NCBI GenBank assembly: GCA_004352715.1
Contig: SCFE01000042.1
Coordinates: 274,565-338,564 of the forward strand
DNA from: Hofstenia miamia
Taxonomy: Eukaryota; Xenacoelomorpha; Acoela
Direction of reading: 5' to 3'
Length of the DNA: 64,000 nucleotides
Shown: positions 1 through 9,048 of the stretch, in pieces
How the letters are laid out: each line of letters starts with the position of its first letter
Numbering within the stretch: position 1 is the first letter of the stretch
Translations under genes and position numbers: made by a program
The notes under the pieces: generated by a model
Database searches by the model: none
Told to the model about the DNA's origin: nothing
Seen by the model: only the letters and a program-made list of their open reading frames with translations

Positions 1-528
1 ATTATGACTAAAGCAACAATTGATACGGGTGCCGTGAAATCAATAATAACGGACGAGTGTGCAACAAAGTTAGGTTTTAAAAGAGATGAGTTGAAGAGAT
101 CAACAGAAAGACTGGTAAATGCATCAGGTGATTATATTGACACCAAAGGAACCTTAGAAAATATACAATTAAGGATATCGAATAACACTTTTCAACAATC
201 ACTGATAGTGGTTGATACACAAAGGAACCTCCTACCGTATGAAGTAATATTAGGTGATGATTTTTTGTCGAAAAATAAGTGTATAATAAATTATGGTAAT
301 CGAACAATGAGAGTCAAAGAAGAAGAAATAGAAATCGAGGAGGAAGAAGAAGAAAACAGAAAAATTGTGTTCGAACTATTAGATGACATAAGGCTACAAC
401 CTTATCACTGGAAAATGTTTTCGATAAAAACAGACAAGGAAATAACGGCAGAAGTAATGATGTACGAACAGACTGGAATAAATACAAAATGTGTGTCGAT
501 GCCTTCCAGTATATGTTCGGTAAAGAAC
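1..528 (+). CDS. Ty3/gypsy-type retropepsin fragment (partial pol)
   Basis: An open frame runs from the window edge into an assembly gap. Counting from the ATG at base 4, it has the aspartic-protease signature IDTGA (catalytic D7, T8, G9) and the second retropepsin hallmark VILGDDFL near residues 81-88, about the usual distance apart. An acidic tract (EEEIEIEEEEEE) follows, then the linker that normally leads to reverse transcriptase. Family knowledge: this protease matures Gag-Pol of LTR retrotransposons. The ATG is probably not the true start, since protease lies inside a polyprotein and the frame can continue upstream of the window. Everything after base 528 is gap, so reverse transcriptase cannot be assessed. 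A cellular DDI1-like protease is less likely, given the divergent sequence and the neighbouring retroelement debris. Confidence 0.7.
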
Positions 529-1528
529 NNNNNNNNNNNNNNNNNNNNNNNNNNNNNNNNNNNNNNNNNNNNNNNNNNNNNNNNNNNNNNNNNNNNNNNN
601 NNNNNNNNNNNNNNNNNNNNNNNNNNNNNNNNNNNNNNNNNNNNNNNNNNNNNNNNNNNNNNNNNNNNNNNNNNNNNNNNNNNNNNNNNNNNNNNNNNNN
701 NNNNNNNNNNNNNNNNNNNNNNNNNNNNNNNNNNNNNNNNNNNNNNNNNNNNNNNNNNNNNNNNNNNNNNNNNNNNNNNNNNNNNNNNNNNNNNNNNNNN
801 NNNNNNNNNNNNNNNNNNNNNNNNNNNNNNNNNNNNNNNNNNNNNNNNNNNNNNNNNNNNNNNNNNNNNNNNNNNNNNNNNNNNNNNNNNNNNNNNNNNN
901 NNNNNNNNNNNNNNNNNNNNNNNNNNNNNNNNNNNNNNNNNNNNNNNNNNNNNNNNNNNNNNNNNNNNNNNNNNNNNNNNNNNNNNNNNNNNNNNNNNNN
1001 NNNNNNNNNNNNNNNNNNNNNNNNNNNNNNNNNNNNNNNNNNNNNNNNNNNNNNNNNNNNNNNNNNNNNNNNNNNNNNNNNNNNNNNNNNNNNNNNNNNN
1101 NNNNNNNNNNNNNNNNNNNNNNNNNNNNNNNNNNNNNNNNNNNNNNNNNNNNNNNNNNNNNNNNNNNNNNNNNNNNNNNNNNNNNNNNNNNNNNNNNNNN
1201 NNNNNNNNNNNNNNNNNNNNNNNNNNNNNNNNNNNNNNNNNNNNNNNNNNNNNNNNNNNNNNNNNNNNNNNNNNNNNNNNNNNNNNNNNNNNNNNNNNNN
1301 NNNNNNNNNNNNNNNNNNNNNNNNNNNNNNNNNNNNNNNNNNNNNNNNNNNNNNNNNNNNNNNNNNNNNNNNNNNNNNNNNNNNNNNNNNNNNNNNNNNN
1401 NNNNNNNNNNNNNNNNNNNNNNNNNNNNNNNNNNNNNNNNNNNNNNNNNNNNNNNNNNNNNNNNNNNNNNNNNNNNNNNNNNNNNNNNNNNNNNNNNNNN
1501 NNNNNNNNNNNNNNNNNNNNNNNNNNNN
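529..1528. other. assembly gap, exactly 1000 N
   Basis: The run is exactly 1000 N, as are the gaps starting at 7092 and 18316. This looks like a default placeholder, so reading frames and distances across it are not real. Confidence 0.95.
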
Positions 1529-2253
1529 TGATATTCTTATTATATTTCAATACTTTAAAAATTGTCTGAGAAACAACTTTCGATGATCTTAATGTGCAAA
1601 TTAATATAGATTTTGAAAATCAAAATAACAAACATGTTTGATACCTACATTAATGTCAGAACGGGCACAAAATTTTCTGTAAAAATTAGCACTGGCACGA
1701 CATGAGCACAGCACGGTATGATATAAAGCAAGGTACGGTTCCATCTCTGCTAAAATATGCAACACGTATCCGCCTCAAGCCATGCTTATTGAAGTTCCCG
1801 CATCAAGCATTTGCTTTAACTGACAAAACATTTAGTTTGATCTTTAATAAATGAACATATATTAAACAGTAGGTTGCAATTGAGTGATAGACTGATATAA
1901 CTGGGCCAATGTCATCTTCTTCTGAATCACTTGCTCCATTCAGTTATTTTGAGTTAACTGGGTCATAGTCATACAGTCTTAAAAATTTACCACTGACATA
2001 TTCCCATCTTGAGCCAGTATTAAGCCACCATTTGTTTCTACTTTCTACTGTTTATTGGCAGTAAGTTAATTCGACAAAAAACTACAATATAATTACAGTA
2101 TATTGATTTTCAACGAAATATTTGTTATTGCTAAAGTTCAAAGTTCAGAGAAGAATTTGAGTTTGAATTTTTTAAAGTACTAATATTAATAACCAAGAAT
2201 ATAGAAATGATAGGCTTCCATCCTTAATATGTTTCTGAAAAAAAACATATACA
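1529..2253. other. no gene seen; possible hAT-type terminus near 1749
   Basis: Stop codons are frequent in all frames. On the minus strand the sequence beginning at 1749 reads CAGAGATGGAACCG, which resembles the terminal inverted repeat of the hAT element at 39594-41153. I found no matching left end or target-site duplication, so this is a weak call. Confidence 0.3.
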
Positions 2254-2412
2254 AATATAAGTCATTGAACTCTCACACTTAGAGTATTTTCGTAATGAGT
2301 CATGGTAGCTTTGATTTCAAACAGAAATGGAGGTAAAATGAAGTCAATTTAATTTCAAAATAATTTTTCATCTACACTACTAAATTCATCCACTAGAGGG
2401 CTAATAAATCTT
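2254..2412 (-). repeat. dispersed repeat A, copy 1 (inverted copy at 60351-60508)
   Basis: Read on the minus strand, this segment aligns by eye with 60351-60508. Shared blocks include the area around CATGACTCATTA, GAGAGTTCAAT (GCAAGAGTTCAAT in the other copy) and CTCTAGTGG (TTCTAGTGG in the other). The two copies are clearly diverged. No coding content is visible, so it is probably an old interspersed repeat of unknown class. Confidence 0.5.
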
Positions 2413-2829
2413 AAATTAAATTTCGTCTAATGTTGTTTTCAAAATATGAGAAAATTTGTAAAATGATAAATCTTTGTAGCAAGGATAATTTGAAAGGAAA
2501 TCAAAGGTAGAAGCGCGAAAATAGGTCAAAATGACCTACTTTGTTAGCCTCATTATTCCCTAGCAGGTACACATACTTCCAATTATATTGATAATGTCAT
2601 TGAAATTTGGAATTTGTGGATATTTTGTTTTTATTCCATAGCCTACGCATTTGAAACATCAGATGTAAATTTATTCCCAAATATTACTAGCTGGTCTAGT
2701 GTTAATAATTGAAAAACTCGTGGTCTTTGGCAAAAGCATCCAGAAAACAGTGTGGAAGCTTAGTCATTCTTGTTACTGTACTGCAATCAAAACTTAAAAA
2801 TGTTGGTAATTTCACTATCAGCGATTCAT
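2413..2829. other. no gene or repeat recognised
   Basis: AT-rich sequence with stops in all frames. I see nothing in it that I can name. Confidence 0.6.
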
Positions 2830-2957
2830 CTCCAGTTAAACATATTTCAAACATACCTATAATTTTAAATTAAAGGTTTGTGATAGTACTTACCAGTAAA
2901 AAAAGTCTATGGGTTTTGCACTAAATTTCTACTTAAATTTAAATATATATATATATG
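2830..2957 (-). repeat. dispersed repeat B, copy 1, next to a short (TA)n run
   Basis: The reverse complement matches 53022-53130. Shared landmarks are GTAGAAATT, AGTGCAAAAC, a CACAAAC block and GTTTGAAATATGTT. In both places the repeat lies near a TA-dinucleotide run (about 2944-2957 here). No coding content is visible. Confidence 0.55.
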
Positions 2958-3782
2958 AACATAAAAGATTCTTAAGACTAAATATGTTTGAATTATAAGA
3001 ATATAATCCTTTATTATCGACGCGTATCGACATTCTGATTTGTCATTTTCAAGATAATTAACCGCTGTTTTTTCTTTCTTTTTCAAAATATATTTAGCTT
3101 GTTAATGTCTTTTTGCTTATTCATTAAAGGTCTTTCAAAGAACTTAATTGCAATGTTTTCCGCTATTTTTGTTTCTTGTTGGCCCTTAATAGCATTAATG
3201 GATCGATCTGCCATTTAGCGAACAAATACTAATTATACTGATTGCTTTCTACTTAACACTTTATAAAGCATATACAGGAACAACCTTATGAAAATCCTAA
3301 ATTCAAATGTTTTTCTAAATAATGTATGTTTTTTATTTCTTCTTTTTTAGTCATTTACCTCGTATGCCGGTATACACGGCATACCAACTATACAACTTGT
3401 CATTCCATTTTGGTATTTTAATTCATATTAAATCTCAGACCTCTGCTAAGAGACAAGGTAACGTCCTTTAACACTTAATAGTCAAGGCTTTTCTTGCTAC
3501 GCAACGTATTGATTCTATGATTGCATGAAAACATGATAATATGAAAAGGCCCGTTTTAAATTGTGTAATATCGCTACCCAGGTGAAACTAACACCTCATA
3601 ACTCGATAATCTACTTAGAGAATCAACAAGAGATCAGCGTCAGCCATCACGGGGTAAGTATTATCTAAACTTCCTCTTCTTTTCTTTAATTGTACATCCA
3701 CACTGCATTAACAGATGTTATAATAACAATTATAAAGTAGTATTATTTAGATACTCCATTGGTAGAAGAGGATGGAAATCTC
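2958..3782. other. no gene seen
   Basis: AT-rich sequence with no convincing ORF. The only local structure is a palindromic stretch around 3363-3386 (GTATGCCG...CGGCATAC), too short to classify. The right part may be internal sequence of the LTR element read on the minus strand, downstream of its putative primer-binding site. Confidence 0.5.
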
Positions 3783-4402
3783 TGGGCGCACTTGCCCGAC
3801 GCCAAGTCACTGAGATCATAACAGGCTCGCCAGAAGCTACCAGCAACTCCATCCTTGTACGTAGTTAAAGATCCAATCCATTGTGAGTCCAACTCAGCTC
3901 AGTCTCATGAAACTATATTTGTTATGTGTGCCTTATTGAGTGAAATAAATTACGAACACAATTCGACTTAGTGCTCAAGCTCAATTCGTGTATTGTCAGT
4001 AGTCGGCATATACAGACACTAGCTGCTATTACGTAAAAACTTTAACTATCATATAGAGCAGCTTCCTACATATAATATAATATAATAATTTCGTACGATA
4101 CAAACAAGTAAACTATAAACTACTGACAAGTTAAAATTAAGACACAACGCTAGCTACTAAAAATTATATACAAACGCTAGCTACAAACTACAATTAAAAT
4201 AACAATACAATCGGTCACATTATCGGTCACATTATCTGTCAGAATTTGGATCTAAAATTCGGTTAAGATAAATAATGATATTTACCTACGATGGCAAAAC
4301 GCCTTTATTGCATTTATTACTATATGCCAAGGAATGAATCGAGTGCAAGCCAAACGGGTGAAAAATCCCTACACCTATTCATAACTTAGCTGTAATACAA
4401 CA
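3783..4402 (-). repeat. LTR-like repeat, minus orientation, with primer-binding-like sequence
   Basis: On the minus strand this segment aligns with 63151-63770 over several hundred bases. Shared landmarks, in order, are GTTATGAATA, GGGATTTTT, TTTTAGATCCAAATTC, AGGAAGCTGC, TAGCTAGT-like tracts, GTCGAATTGTG and GAGCTGAGTTG. A start near 4402 would read TGTTGTATTACAG, giving the usual TG terminus. Past the opposite end comes a TTGGCG..GGGC..GCGCCCA block (about 3783-3806) equivalent to TTGGCAGTGGGCCCA in the other copy. That position and base composition suit a tRNA primer-binding site. The LTR assignment is inferred from structure, and the exact 3' border is uncertain. Confidence 0.55.
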
Positions 4403-4798
4403 ATCGAGCGCGATACCCATTAATTACTCCTCCGCTGATAGCACTACGATTGTTGCACACAGAAACCGTTTAGCTTTGCATCATTTAATAAATCAAACCG
4501 CGATAATCAAGAGAAAATATAACGAGGTTAATGTTCATCATATTCACAGCTCGTAGTTCTTATTTATACAAAATTTATTAAAACATATTTACCGATTATT
4601 GATGCTAAACAAGTACCAGTCGCCCAATATCAATTTTGATTTTCCCACGCTTAAATTTTCTGCGTACCTCGTGGCTATGCAGAACTGTGTGCAGGCGGTT
4701 CGTCCACACTTAATTTTGTCAAACCGTTTTGGCGACTAATACTTGCCGAAATTAAACTGTCAAAATTATTAAATGCATTTTCCAAGAATTAACATAAA
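4403..4798. other. no gene seen
   Basis: Non-coding in all frames. It lies between the LTR-like repeat and the 42-bp direct repeat, and may be LTR or untranslated sequence of a retroelement read on the minus strand. Confidence 0.45.
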
Positions 4799-4840
4799 TC
4801 ATTGATAGAGTTTTGGTTGTTGTTCTTGGATGATGCTACA
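4799..4840. repeat. 42-bp direct repeat, copy 1
   Basis: Bases 4799-4840 are identical to 5154-5195. Read on the minus strand the unit begins TGTAGCATCATCC and contains AACAACAACC. Confidence 0.9.
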
Positions 4841-5153
4841 ATTGTGTTGGGAAAACAAATGCTTTGTTCAAGTAACCACATTATTAAATGAAATGTATGA
4901 GTTATATAGCTTTATCTAGATGGTTACAACTCAAGTATACTTAATATAGTGCACACTGTGCGACATAAAATAGGCCCCCATGCATAAGTTTCATTGCATT
5001 ATTTGTGCATTTTTTAACGATCGAATAATGTGTGTAGTCAAGCATAAAGAAAATAATAACTTCAATGTTCTCTACAAATTTTAAATTTGTTTTATGATCA
5101 TTTCCCTAAAATATTTAAATAGTTTTTTACTTTAAATTCTGCTCTTATTGTCT

Positions 5154-5195
5154 TCATTGATAGAGTTTTGGTTGTTGTTCTTGGATGATGCTACA
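5154..5195. repeat. 42-bp direct repeat, copy 2, overlapping an ORF stop codon
   Basis: This unit is identical to 4799-4840, with 313 bp between the two. Its minus-strand first five bases, TGTAG, include the stop codon of the ORF at 5191-5814, so coding sequence ends exactly where the repeat begins. LTRs often begin with TGT immediately after pol or a 3' ORF. Alternatively the arrangement may be a partial tandem duplication. Confidence 0.9.
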
Positions 5196-5814
5196 CGCCA
5201 CCCTCAGCCTGCAACGGTTTTAATATAGCACGTTCACCATGCACCATCGCATCTGCTCTTCTTATGATTGTCTCTGCTTCAACGTTGTTCCATTGTGTTT
5301 CAGCGAATTCTGGCTGTTTCGTCATCTTCAAAACTGCTTCCTTCTCGGTTGTTGTTATGTCTGTGTAACGTATAATTTCCGTGTTTCTTATCGATTCATC
5401 TATCATTGTGATCTGTCTTAATTCATTTATCTTTTCCGTGAATATAGAATGGAATTTCCTGTACAATTTCAACCCTTTTATTCCGATCATTAGAGTCATT
5501 AATGCATCCGCGCGACTTGTGTGGGCTAATCCTTCTTTCAATCTACTTTCCGGATAAAAGAATTTAAATACTGTTACTAAACTTTTGGTGTTTTCAACGT
5601 CTTTATAGAAAAAACTAATGTTGTTTTTGACATCTTCTTCTGTTATTTGTTCTGGATCTATCTTGTTCATACGTATCATCGTTATTATTTCTATTCTTTT
5701 CAACACATCATAATATCTATATTCTTTATTCCAGATATCTAACCAAACTACATCGTTAACACCAGAGAATAGTATTATCGTCTTCAGCGATCTTTTCTCT
5801 ATTTTGTTTCTCAT
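5191..5814 (-). CDS. C-terminal part of a putative DEDDh 3'-5' exonuclease, mobile-element associated
   Basis: A 207-residue ORF. Near its start, FSGVNDVVWL (D21) fits the Exo II motif of DEDD exonucleases (HNxxFDxxFL type). LAHTSRADALMTL (H98, D103) fits the Exo III motif HxxxxD of the DEDDh subgroup. The missing Exo I motif (DxE) lies at the very end of the preceding ORF (5820-6797), five bases upstream and in another frame. The domain therefore looks split by a frameshift, either programmed, mutational or a sequencing error. The family removes nucleotides from 3' ends using two metal ions. The product ends in GGV at the 42-bp repeat. Which element encodes it is unknown. The domain call rests on motifs read by eye. 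Confidence 0.5.
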   Translation of the reverse strand: MRNKIEKRSLKTIILFSGVNDVVWLDIWNKEYRYYDVLKRIEIITMIRMNKIDPEQITEEDVKNNISFFYKDVENTKSLVTVFKFFYPESRLKEGLAHTSRADALMTLMIGIKGLKLYRKFHSIFTEKINELRQITMIDESIRNTEIIRYTDITTTEKEAVLKMTKQPEFAETQWNNVEAETIIRRADAMVHGERAILKPLQAEGGV

Positions 5815-5819
5815 GTCTT

Positions 5820-6797
5820 CTAGATTTTAGATGTATGGTTTTCGACATCTATTGCTATCTGGTTGTGAGCTTTTAACATTTCATTCACTTCTGTTCTTGT
5901 GAATGCCTCTGTGAACATTATTTTCATCATCGACACTGTGTGATTTTCTTTTACTGTTTGATAGTTTCTTTCTTCTATCTCTCTTTCTCTTTCTCTTGTG
6001 ATTTTTATCTCCACCAGATACCTTTCATCTTTGGTGTCCACCCATTCGATTGTACTTGCAGGACTGAGATTACCCCATTTTTCCATGTTTATCTGATCTA
6101 TTTTGGTNNNNNNNNNNNNNNNNNNNNNNNNNNNNNNNNNNNNNNNNNNNNNNNNNNNNNNNNNNNNNNNNNNNNNNNNNNNNNNNNNNNNNNNNNNNNN
6201 NNNNNNNNNNNNNNNNNNNNNNNNNNNNNNNNNNNNNNNNNNNNNNNNNNNNNNNNNNNNNNNNNNNNNNNNNNNNNNNNNNNNNNNNNNNNNNNNNNNN
6301 NNNNNNNNNNNNNNNNNNNNNNNNNNNNNNNNNNNNNNNNNNNNNNNNNNNNNNNNNNNNNNNNNNNNNNNNNNNNNNNNNNNNNNNNNNNNNNNNNNNN
6401 NNNNNNNNNNNNNNNNNNNNNNNNNNNNNNNNNNNNNNNNNNNNNNNNNNNNNNNNNNNNNNNNNNNNNNNNNNNNNNNNNNNNNNNNNNNNNNNNNNNN
6501 NNNNNNNNNNNNNNNNNNNNNNNNNNNNNNNNNNNNNNNNNNNNNNNNNNNNNNNNNNNNNNNNNNNNNNNNNNNNNNNNNNNNNNNNNNNNNNNNNNNN
6601 GGCCATTTTTCCTGAGTTGGTTTTGTAAACTTCATTTTGCGCCATGTTTGCTGTATCTCTTTTAAGTATTCTTGTCGTTGATTTAGACTGCACTTGATGT
6701 GAAGTTGTGTTAGTTGTTCCAGGTTTACTGCATTTGTCATGAGTTCAATCGTCCACACTTGTTGATATATCTCAATCGCTATCCACGGTTCTACCAT
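5820..6797 (-). CDS. uncharacterised ORF ending in an Exo I-like DxE motif (contains a 493-bp gap)
   Basis: About 325 codons if the gap of 493 N at 6108-6600 has the right length, which cannot be assumed. The N-terminal 65 residues (MVEPWIAIEIYQQ...) match nothing I recognise. After the gap come a charged stretch (TREREREIEERN) and a C-terminus IAIDVENHTS in which D317 and E319 would be the Exo I residues of a DEDDh nuclease completed by the next ORF. Upstream, an in-frame TGA seven codons before the ATG separates it from the ORF at 6816-7091, so the two may once have been, or may still be, one reading frame. It probably belongs to an LTR-type or other autonomous mobile element. The product is unknown. 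Confidence 0.45.
   Translation of the reverse strand: MVEPWIAIEIYQQVWTIELMTNAVNLEQLTQLHIKCSLNQRQEYLKEIQQTWRKMKFTKPTQEKWXXXXXXXXXXXXXXXXXXXXXXXXXXXXXXXXXXXXXXXXXXXXXXXXXXXXXXXXXXXXXXXXXXXXXXXXXXXXXXXXXXXXXXXXXXXXXXXXXXXXXXXXXXXXXXXXXXXXXXXXXXXXXXXXXXXXXXXXXXXXXXXXXXXXXXXXXXXXXXXXXXXXXTKIDQINMEKWGNLSPASTIEWVDTKDERYLVEIKITREREREIEERNYQTVKENHTVSMMKIMFTEAFTRTEVNEMLKAHNQIAIDVENHTSKI
6108..6600. other. assembly gap (493 N)
   Basis: A run of 493 unspecified bases inside the minus-strand ORF. Since 493 is not a multiple of three, frame continuity is unsupported. Confidence 0.95.
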
Positions 6798-6815
6798 AAT
6801 TCTATATACTGGTGT

Positions 6816-7091
6816 TCAATAATCTAGTTGGAGATCGAATTTTATCAGTTGCGATATTTCCTTCTCATTCTTTTTCCGTTCATATGGGAATATATTCTGA
6901 ATTTGTAGGATCATATTTCTTAAAAATTCTGGTAGATCTTCCTCCGTGCATATCGTTATTATTACGATTTGAACTCCTGTCTTCTCTGCTAACTTGAGTG
7001 TGTGTTGTAAATGTTTCTCCAATTGTCCATTGTACTCCTTTTCTTTTAAAATGTGAATTATCGTTAGATTATTGGGGTCAATGTTGATTTC
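6816..7091 (-). CDS. uncharacterised ORF, open into the gap at 7092
   Basis: The minus-strand frame is open from the gap edge to a TGA at 6818-6816, about 90 codons visible. Readable parts include a hydrophobic strand GVQIVIITICTEEDLPEF and a lysine-rich stretch near the end. I do not recognise the family. The next ORF starts in the same frame after the TGA and six further codons. Readthrough, a recent nonsense mutation, or two separate cistrons of one element are all possible. Confidence 0.4.
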   Translation of the reverse strand, partial: EINIDPNNLTIIHILKEKEYNGQLEKHLQHTLKLAEKTGVQIVIITICTEEDLPEFLRNMILQIQNIFPYERKKNEKEISQLIKFDLQLDY

Positions 7092-8091
7092 NNNNNNNNN
7101 NNNNNNNNNNNNNNNNNNNNNNNNNNNNNNNNNNNNNNNNNNNNNNNNNNNNNNNNNNNNNNNNNNNNNNNNNNNNNNNNNNNNNNNNNNNNNNNNNNNN
7201 NNNNNNNNNNNNNNNNNNNNNNNNNNNNNNNNNNNNNNNNNNNNNNNNNNNNNNNNNNNNNNNNNNNNNNNNNNNNNNNNNNNNNNNNNNNNNNNNNNNN
7301 NNNNNNNNNNNNNNNNNNNNNNNNNNNNNNNNNNNNNNNNNNNNNNNNNNNNNNNNNNNNNNNNNNNNNNNNNNNNNNNNNNNNNNNNNNNNNNNNNNNN
7401 NNNNNNNNNNNNNNNNNNNNNNNNNNNNNNNNNNNNNNNNNNNNNNNNNNNNNNNNNNNNNNNNNNNNNNNNNNNNNNNNNNNNNNNNNNNNNNNNNNNN
7501 NNNNNNNNNNNNNNNNNNNNNNNNNNNNNNNNNNNNNNNNNNNNNNNNNNNNNNNNNNNNNNNNNNNNNNNNNNNNNNNNNNNNNNNNNNNNNNNNNNNN
7601 NNNNNNNNNNNNNNNNNNNNNNNNNNNNNNNNNNNNNNNNNNNNNNNNNNNNNNNNNNNNNNNNNNNNNNNNNNNNNNNNNNNNNNNNNNNNNNNNNNNN
7701 NNNNNNNNNNNNNNNNNNNNNNNNNNNNNNNNNNNNNNNNNNNNNNNNNNNNNNNNNNNNNNNNNNNNNNNNNNNNNNNNNNNNNNNNNNNNNNNNNNNN
7801 NNNNNNNNNNNNNNNNNNNNNNNNNNNNNNNNNNNNNNNNNNNNNNNNNNNNNNNNNNNNNNNNNNNNNNNNNNNNNNNNNNNNNNNNNNNNNNNNNNNN
7901 NNNNNNNNNNNNNNNNNNNNNNNNNNNNNNNNNNNNNNNNNNNNNNNNNNNNNNNNNNNNNNNNNNNNNNNNNNNNNNNNNNNNNNNNNNNNNNNNNNNN
8001 NNNNNNNNNNNNNNNNNNNNNNNNNNNNNNNNNNNNNNNNNNNNNNNNNNNNNNNNNNNNNNNNNNNNNNNNNNNNNNNNNNNNNNNNNNN
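7092..8091. other. assembly gap, exactly 1000 N
   Basis: Placeholder-length gap. Long frames running through it are artefacts. Confidence 0.95.
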
Positions 8092-8876
8092 AATTCCGAG
8101 AGTTGTTCTTTGAAAATGTTCCCTCACAGCCCGAAATATTGAAATTTACCTCAAAAATCGTTGATTTTTGACAAAAAGCTGCCATAAATTGACCAAAAAA
8201 CTAGCAAATTCAATGAGTGCTTTGATGGTTCTATGGAATCTTAAGGACATTAACACTCATATTCTCAGAGTTGTTTTTAAAAATGTTGCATACTTTAGAA
8301 GAAATTGCACAAAATAATATTTCCTAATGTATTAAAATAGACTATATTTAGCACTTTCGAGCGCCATCTGTCGGGATAAAGATTTTTCAACAAAAAATAT
8401 TTCGTCTAATGAATTCTAGACTTTTTATCATGCATTTCCATTTGTTGTAATATTTAAAAATATTTTTGAAATAATGTATTTAAATCTCAGAAATACTAAA
8501 TAACTATTTCGGTGATACGCATTATAACAAAACAAAACTATGGAAGCAATCTAATTCAAGATGTGCAACAAAGTACAAAATCAACAGAATATATCCATAA
8601 AATCTTGGCTAGTTGAAATATTTATATATATATATCTCCCTTCACTATGTAAAAATACATTTATATATCAAAGGCATTACAGGTATAATAGCTATAGCAT
8701 GAATACATTTATGAAAACATTTTACATGTACGGCATTATATAATATGCATAATACAATATTGTTCATCTACAGTTATAGGGTATTATTAGGATTCAATTA
8801 TAAGTAAATACTTCTTCAGCCGAACATTAGAAAATATACGTATATATTATATAAATATATAATACTTATTTATATG
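8092..8876. other. no gene seen; 3' flank of the GPCR gene
   Basis: AT-rich. It contains an imperfect direct repeat about 160 bp apart (GAGAGTTGTT..AAATGTT near 8097 and CAGAGTTGTT..AAATGTT near 8264). The right part is 3' flank or UTR of the receptor gene. Confidence 0.5.
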
Positions 8877-9048
8877 TTAACCCTTAGATTTTTTTATGAG
8901 GCAAGGTACAAAAATATGTCCGATATGTTTGTATGCTTCTCGAAATTTTGAATGTGTGAATCCATAAACCATGAAGTTTATAGCACTGTTTCCATGAGAG
9001 AACATTTCAGCGAGCAAGGATACTTCTAAAGACCAATACATTAGATAT
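8877..9048 (-). CDS. GPCR exon 5: TM7 and C-terminal tail
   Basis: The acceptor CCTCTGTAG precedes 9048. TM7 reads EMFSHGNSAINFMVYGF and is followed by a helix-8-like HSKFREAYKHI and a short tail (LIKKSKG) before TAA. NFMVY replaces NPxxY. The same exon recurs at 53246-53399. Confidence 0.7.

Noticed and set aside
4-1569. 521-codon frame across the first gap
   Set aside because: Most of it is 1000 N. Only the 175 codons before the gap are real evidence.
3363-3386. Palindrome GTATGCCG...CGGCATAC
   Set aside because: A single short palindrome with no repeat partner or gene context. Could be chance.
7064-8185. Long frames on both strands through 7092-8091
   Set aside because: They consist almost wholly of Ns, and the flanking residues show no domain.
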